DNA of 64,000 nucleotides from Granulicella arctica. Lineage in GTDB: Bacteria; Acidobacteriota; Terriglobia; Terriglobales; Acidobacteriaceae. A program made the translations under genes and the position numbers. The notes beneath the pieces are model-generated. The model was given only the letters and a program-made list of their open reading frames with translations, was not told the origin of the DNA and did no database searches. Location of the stretch: the NCBI RefSeq assembly GCF_025685605.1, contig NZ_JAGTUT010000003.1:1-64000 (forward strand), in the 5' to 3' direction. This document shows, piece by piece, positions 60,063-64,000 of the stretch (its first letter is position 1; each line of letters starts with the position of its first letter).

Positions 60063-61151
60063 TTAAAACGTGTACAAACAGACATCACCAATACCCTTGA
60101 GCAGTACACCCGAGTGGGCGGTCAGTTCTGCGGCTTCTGCGGGGCTCAGCTGTGCATGAGCGTCCTCTGCAACCACGATCGAGGCTTCCAACTCTTTGCA
60201 GGCACTCTCGCAGCGCGCGGCCAAATTGACGGTGGGACCGAGAACGGTGAACTGCCTCTTGAGATCGCTGCCGACATTCCCGCAGAAGATAGAACCCGCG
60301 CTCAAACCGACTCCAATGCGGACAGGCTTCCCGCCAATCGTCTTGGTTCCAGCACGAGCGACCATCTGCTTGGCGCAGGCGAATGCTTCAGACATCTGGC
60401 GAGAGGATTCGAGTGGAAATCCCCACACACCCATAACAGCGTCACCGATGAACTTGTCTACAAGGGCGTGATGCGCGTGCAGAATAGTGACCATCTCATC
60501 TAGGTATTCGCCGAGCTGTTGCGCGAGTTCCATCGGCGGGAGCTGGAGACTTGTCTGGGTAAATCCACGAACGTCAGCAAACAGCACAACGCCGTTGATC
60601 AGCCGGGGCCTGCCATAGTCGTCACCCTGTGCCAACAGCCTGGAGGTGACGTCTGGCGCCAAGTGGGAGCTGAATGCGGCCATCAGTCGGCTCTCGTTCC
60701 GATAACGAAATCCACGCTCTGAAGTAGCTTCCGCCAGTTTGGCTGAAACAATTCCCAGCAAGTTCTGTGTGAAGCGAGGACTGACCTCTAGCCGCCGGAT
60801 GACCTCGGTGTGCGGAATTCTAAGTACCTTCACAGTACCTCGTGCGATCGCATCAGCTGTTCTGCATGAACCAGAGTTCAGGTAGCCCTGTTCGCCGATA
60901 ACATCTGGCGCCCTTCGGCTCACCAAAAAAGAATCCTCGGAGAGGATCGCGACTTCTCCGTGAAGGATTACGATCATGCATTCGGCCGGAGCGCCCTTAA
61001 GGCAGATGGACTCCCCATCGCGGTAGAAATGCAGCCACTCCTGCAAATCTGCCGTAACCGCAAGATCCTCTATCCCCGCGAAAAGCGGGATATGGGAGAG
61101 ATCGATTTTTGTCTGCTCTAGGGAGGGCATCGGCTGCTCATAATCGCGCAT
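60063..61151 (-). CDS. adenylate cyclase with N-terminal cNMP-binding domain
   Basis: A 362-residue protein. Residues 20-120 form a cyclic-nucleotide-binding (CRP-type) domain with a phosphate-binding cassette GEQGYLNSGSCRTADA (Arg near 97). Residues 185-360 are a canonical class III cyclase: FADVRGFT (Asp193), DKFIGDAVMGVWG (Asp237), VGSDLKRQFTVLGPTVNLAAR. All residues for ATP-metal catalysis are present. It likely senses cAMP or cGMP to modulate its own cyclase activity. It is the first gene of the leftward operon and lies 42 bp upstream of the tandem cyclase. Confidence 0.9.
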   Translation of the reverse strand: MRDYEQPMPSLEQTKIDLSHIPLFAGIEDLAVTADLQEWLHFYRDGESICLKGAPAECMIVILHGEVAILSEDSFLVSRRAPDVIGEQGYLNSGSCRTADAIARGTVKVLRIPHTEVIRRLEVSPRFTQNLLGIVSAKLAEATSERGFRYRNESRLMAAFSSHLAPDVTSRLLAQGDDYGRPRLINGVVLFADVRGFTQTSLQLPPMELAQQLGEYLDEMVTILHAHHALVDKFIGDAVMGVWGFPLESSRQMSEAFACAKQMVARAGTKTIGGKPVRIGVGLSAGSIFCGNVGSDLKRQFTVLGPTVNLAARCESACKELEASIVVAEDAHAQLSPAEAAELTAHSGVLLKGIGDVCLYTF

Positions 61152-61302
61152 AGTACCAATCTAGGTGGTTCGCAATACAGTATAGCACGTTGATATTTAG
61201 ACCATAAGTTCGCAGCATTGCGCGAATAATTTGTTGACATGTGATCGTGGTGAGGGTTAGGGTGAAACTAATGAATTTACTGGTTACTGTGGTCTGGTGC
61301 CT

Positions 61303-61710
61303 ATGCCTACGGTAGGAGAGCGTATCCGCGATATCCGCCTCGACCTCGGTCTGAACCAAGAACAACTGGCGGAGCAGGCGGGCCTAAGCAAGGGCTTTCT
61401 CAGTGACGTTGAGAACAGTAAACGGAATATCGGCTCCGAAAATCTCCTCAAAATAGCCAATGTTCTAGGTGCTTCGGTCGATTACCTGCTTCGAGGCGAA
61501 ACATCGGAGTTGGTCACGGCCCAGCCGACCGTTATTCCTCCAGAACTATCCCAAGCCGCAGAGGAACTTGAACTGTCCTATGCCGCCACGGTCGAGCTCC
61601 TTGATGCACATCGCTCAGTGATCGCGCGCCGGAGCAACAAAGGGCTGCGAACGTTCTCCGTCGACGATTGGAAGAAGCTTCACGATGCCATTAAGAAGGT
61701 ATTCGGCTGA
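61303..61710 (+). CDS. XRE family transcriptional regulator
   Basis: About 135 residues from ATG 61303 (GTG 61297 is the alternative). The N-terminal XRE helix-turn-helix is GERIRDIRLDLGLNQEQLAEQAGLSKGFLSDVENSKRNI with the typical LRxxxGLxQxxLAxxxGxSxxxxSxxE pattern. The C-terminal helical tail is short. Its stop and the next start overlap (TGATG at 61708-61712), so it forms an operon with the ImmA/IrrE-like gene and may be cleaved by it in the manner of ImmR/ImmA pairs. It is divergent from the cyclase operon, and may control it. Confidence 0.9.
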   Translation: MPTVGERIRDIRLDLGLNQEQLAEQAGLSKGFLSDVENSKRNIGSENLLKIANVLGASVDYLLRGETSELVTAQPTVIPPELSQAAEELELSYAATVELLDAHRSVIARRSNKGLRTFSVDDWKKLHDAIKKVFG

Positions 61711-62741
61711 TGCCGCCCACCAGCCTCAAACGAAGTCATAAGATTCACTCCCTCGCCTCCGATCTTGGGATCAGGACCTCCACAGATCCTGTGCGTGACA
61801 TCGTTCGTTTCTGTGAAAAGCGAGTAGCGCGATTCCTTAAAGATTTTCCGGACTGCAGAACCCTCTCTCAACTCCTGGATATCAGTGCCTCCAAACTGGG
61901 TACAAAGTTTGAGGAAATACACTCTGACGATCAGCTGAACGACGTGCGCACTCGATACCTGCAGTGTGGAGAAAGATCCTTCGCCAGCCTGCATGAGGAG
62001 TTGGCACCGGATGTCTTTGGGATCACGTTCAAGCGGCTTAGCCGAAAACCATGGGAACTACCCTATGTGTCGGTTATCGATTGTCGCTTGGATAAGAAAT
62101 ATCGCTCTTATTACACCAAGTGGCACGAGCTTGGACATCTGTTAATTTTGACCGATCAGATGCGTCTTGCATTTCGGCGAACTCATTTCGGGCTGGACGA
62201 AAAAGACCCAGAGGAATCATTGGTTGACGTCATCGCCGGCGCATTCGGATTCCTCCCTGATCTCATCAAGCCTGTTGCCAAAGGCCGGCCTTCTTTTGAA
62301 GGGATCGAATCAATTCGCTTGCAACTCTGCCCAGAAGCGAGCCAGCAGGCATCGATCATCGGCATTTCCAGAGCGTGGCCTACGCCTTGCATCTTGTTGC
62401 AGGCTCAGTTGGGCTTGAAGCGTGGGGAGCGCAAAGACATCGCCCAAGGTGATCTTGGTTTTCACGACAGGCCAATCGAAGTTCTGCGGGCTACTCAGGT
62501 GAGCCCAAACGATGCGGCTCGCGCTTCCAGCCTTGTTATCTTCCCCAACATGCGCGTTCCAGATCGATCGATCATTCATAAGGTTTTCACCGGCAGCGCC
62601 ATGGATGGGCAGGCAGTAGAAGACCTCGCATGGTGGGAATCGAGTGACGGAAGTCGATTGCCGAGCGCCAAGGTTCTCGTTGAGACCCGCTCCAGCAGGG
62701 ATGGGGTTCGTGCGATCATCACACCCCAAACGCAAACTTAG
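61710..62741 (+). CDS. ImmA/IrrE family metallo-endopeptidase
   Basis: A 343-residue protein. The zinc site is KWHELGHLLILT, an HExxH in the typical ImmA/IrrE surrounding, preceded by VIDCRLDKKYRSYYT and followed by ESLVDVIAGAFGFLPDLIK (third ligand Glu/Asp region). The C-terminal 150 residues are a variable domain. ImmA/IrrE proteases cut their cognate XRE repressor after DNA damage or another signal. It is coupled to the XRE gene by a TGATG overlap. In this context, the pair may release the divergent cyclase operon (inference). Confidence 0.88.
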   Translation: MPPTSLKRSHKIHSLASDLGIRTSTDPVRDIVRFCEKRVARFLKDFPDCRTLSQLLDISASKLGTKFEEIHSDDQLNDVRTRYLQCGERSFASLHEELAPDVFGITFKRLSRKPWELPYVSVIDCRLDKKYRSYYTKWHELGHLLILTDQMRLAFRRTHFGLDEKDPEESLVDVIAGAFGFLPDLIKPVAKGRPSFEGIESIRLQLCPEASQQASIIGISRAWPTPCILLQAQLGLKRGERKDIAQGDLGFHDRPIEVLRATQVSPNDAARASSLVIFPNMRVPDRSIIHKVFTGSAMDGQAVEDLAWWESSDGSRLPSAKVLVETRSSRDGVRAIITPQTQT

Positions 62742-63051
62742 AAGGTGCGGTCGGCCTTTAGGTCATAACGGGCGCGAAGATCAAACTTCCCAGTATCGAC
62801 AGAGGTGTGACTGCTCTGGTAGGACAGTAGGCCAAGGAACACGTTGATCAGTTCGAGCGGCCCCCTTTGGATCTATCCTCAAAAGCCCTTCTGTCACGCC
62901 ATAGGCCTTAGAGGCTACCGAGAAATTAGCAACGACGAACGCTCTTGTCGTCAGTTGGCGCATAATCACCAATGCACTCACCGAACGAGCTCGATGCCAT
63001 TCTGTCTGAGACTGAAACGCAGTGGCCATGAGTGTGCTTCTCTGGACTGCG
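62742..63051. other. intergenic region, no supported gene
   Basis: A leftward frame just past the ImmA stop ends with RARYDLKADRTF, but it is short and I cannot assign it. No RNA gene or terminator was recognised. Confidence 0.35.
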
Positions 63052-63756
63052 CTAAAAGAGCATCAACGCGGGCGGTGGTGCTTCCGGGAGTGGATCTAAG
63101 AGATGAGGTCCGTTCCCAATCAACTTCGCTATCTTCCACGCCTTCATTCCTTCGGCGGGATAGGTTCGCACAAGATCGATTGGCAGCTGCGAGGGTTCCA
63201 CGTCCGCAAGCCAACGGTCATAGTCGCTGGGCTCAATCACCAGGGGTGTCCGGTCATGGAAGGCTTCCATGGTCCCGTTTGGATCACACGTGATCATGGC
63301 GAAGCTCTCGATGATGTGCCCTCTATCGTGGTCTTTCCATCGATCCCAGACCCCGCCAAAGGAAAATAGTCGGTCATCCTTCAGAGCGACCGCATAAGGC
63401 TGCTTCCTCTTTTTATCGATCTGCTCCCACTCGTAAAAGAATTCACCGGGGATCAGACAATGACGCCGTTGAAACGGCTCACGCCATGCACTGCTGGTCA
63501 GAAGATTGTCTGCCCTGGCATTGATGCTCTCAAACGGAGGCTTCGGGGTCTTCGACCAGAAGGGTACGAGCCGCCACTTTAGGAACGCGAGTTCCCGTTC
63601 GCCGGAATCTTTGCTCAGCCGGATCACCGGCTGCACGGAGTCGGGAGTGATGTTCCAGTCTGGCGCTGCCTCGAGCGGCACGTCTCTCAGGTCGCCCAGA
63701 CGGTAATGCTCCGCAATGTATTGCTTGTCGGACCGGCGTCCGTAGCGTCCACACAT
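63052..63756 (-). CDS. yedK: SRAP (YedK/HMCES-type) abasic-site protein
   Basis: A 234-residue protein beginning MCGRYG, whose Cys2 forms the thiazolidine crosslink with abasic DNA after Met removal. Further family marks are PDWNITPDSVQPVIRL, KWRLVPFWSK, NARADNL, HCLIPGEFFYEW and HDRTPLVIEP, including the active-site Glu and His. It protects single-stranded DNA at abasic sites and acts in the SOS-linked response. It is a single gene in the minus direction, about 300 bp from the ImmA gene. Confidence 0.93.
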   Translation of the reverse strand: MCGRYGRRSDKQYIAEHYRLGDLRDVPLEAAPDWNITPDSVQPVIRLSKDSGERELAFLKWRLVPFWSKTPKPPFESINARADNLLTSSAWREPFQRRHCLIPGEFFYEWEQIDKKRKQPYAVALKDDRLFSFGGVWDRWKDHDRGHIIESFAMITCDPNGTMEAFHDRTPLVIEPSDYDRWLADVEPSQLPIDLVRTYPAEGMKAWKIAKLIGNGPHLLDPLPEAPPPALMLF

Positions 63757-63811
63757 GCAGACATCTTAGCGCGCAAGAAGGGTTGATGAGGTTCGCAGAG
63801 CCCTCCACGGA

Positions 63812-64000
63812 CTACCTTCCCGGCTTCGGACGTTCGAGCAAAGCGAGTTGAGGGTGCGAGAGTTCCAGATAGAGGCCTCCCCTGCCCATGCGGATAGCCT
63901 GTTCCAGAGCCTGCTTATCGGCCAGGCTCTTGAGAGCTCCACCACGTTGAGCCATCGCTTCGATCTTGTCTTCCGATTGAAATAGGAGGGTTCTCGGGAG
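63812..64000 (-). CDS. C-terminal part of an unidentified gene, 5' end off the right edge
   Basis: A leftward open frame enters at the right edge and stops with TAG at 63812-63814. The visible 62 residues are hydrophilic and helical: KIEAMAQRGGALKSLADK, LEQAIRMGRGGLYLELSH, ending LERPKPGR. No motif is recognised. It may continue as a larger gene outside the window. Confidence 0.45.
   Translation of the reverse strand, partial: LPRTLLFQSEDKIEAMAQRGGALKSLADKQALEQAIRMGRGGLYLELSHPQLALLERPKPGR

Noticed and set aside
1-64000. CRISPR arrays, rRNA, prophage structural genes.
   Set aside because: No regularly spaced repeats, rRNA sequences or phage head/tail genes were seen.

Overview
The window looks like an accessory-rich stretch of an Acidobacteriota chromosome, probably class Terriglobia. 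This is inferred from gene style, not from a marker gene: OmpR/CadC-type winged-helix regulators fused to TPR repeats, a propeller/Y_Y_Y histidine kinase with its NarL-type regulator, many short-chain dehydrogenases (SDRs) each beside a small TetR, MarR, HxlR or AraC regulator, and a moderately GC-rich sequence. I recognised no rRNA, tRNA, CRISPR array or intact insertion sequence.

Layout. 0-4.3 kb: hydrolase, SDR and aldo/keto reductase genes, two of them divergent from TetR regulators with visible palindromic operators. 4.3-6.6 kb: an HNH protein and a serine recombinase (frameshifted), then a frameshifted zinc-finger protein. 6.6-20 kb: mostly leftward metabolic genes (five SDRs, enoyl-CoA hydratase-like protein, two alpha/beta hydrolases, DUF417 and HD proteins, catalase, a mercuric-reductase-like flavoprotein) with remnants of a second flavoprotein copy. 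20-25.6 kb: DoxX-like protein, hybrid-architecture sensor kinase plus response regulator, GlxA-type regulator. 25.7-31 kb: an SDR pseudogene, a Cys-rich mini-peptide with a CorE-like ECF sigma factor, MarR/SnoaL, a response-regulator remnant, TetR/HSL-type hydrolase.

31-43.5 kb is the most mobile-looking part: a second HNH + serine recombinase module cut off at its 5' end where it meets a 5'-truncated MmeI-like methyltransferase, a frameshifted NYN-domain gene, an N-truncated umuC, a five-gene TetR/SRPBCC/epimerase/DoxX/DUF4166 operon, two nuclease-like genes and a tyrosine recombinase. 43.6-54 kb: NTF2-like secreted proteins with AraC regulators in tandem modules, two winged-helix/TPR regulators and a hydrolase. 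55-56.5 kb: HxlR/SDR pair.

56.9-62.7 kb holds the best candidate for an undescribed system: a leftward operon of a cyclic-nucleotide-binding adenylyl cyclase, a tandem class III cyclase with one degenerate half, a bacterial E2-like protein with an SEC-C zinc tail, a small protein and a multi-pass membrane protein, divergent from an XRE/ImmA pair. The composition resembles cyclic-nucleotide conflict systems (Pycsar/CBASS-like), but the combination is not one I recognise. The window closes with an SRAP (YedK-type) gene and a partial gene.

At least eight open frames are broken by apparent one-base indels, mostly in or near short homopolymers. They may be pseudogenes or sequence errors, so coordinates of those genes are given as the full restored span.
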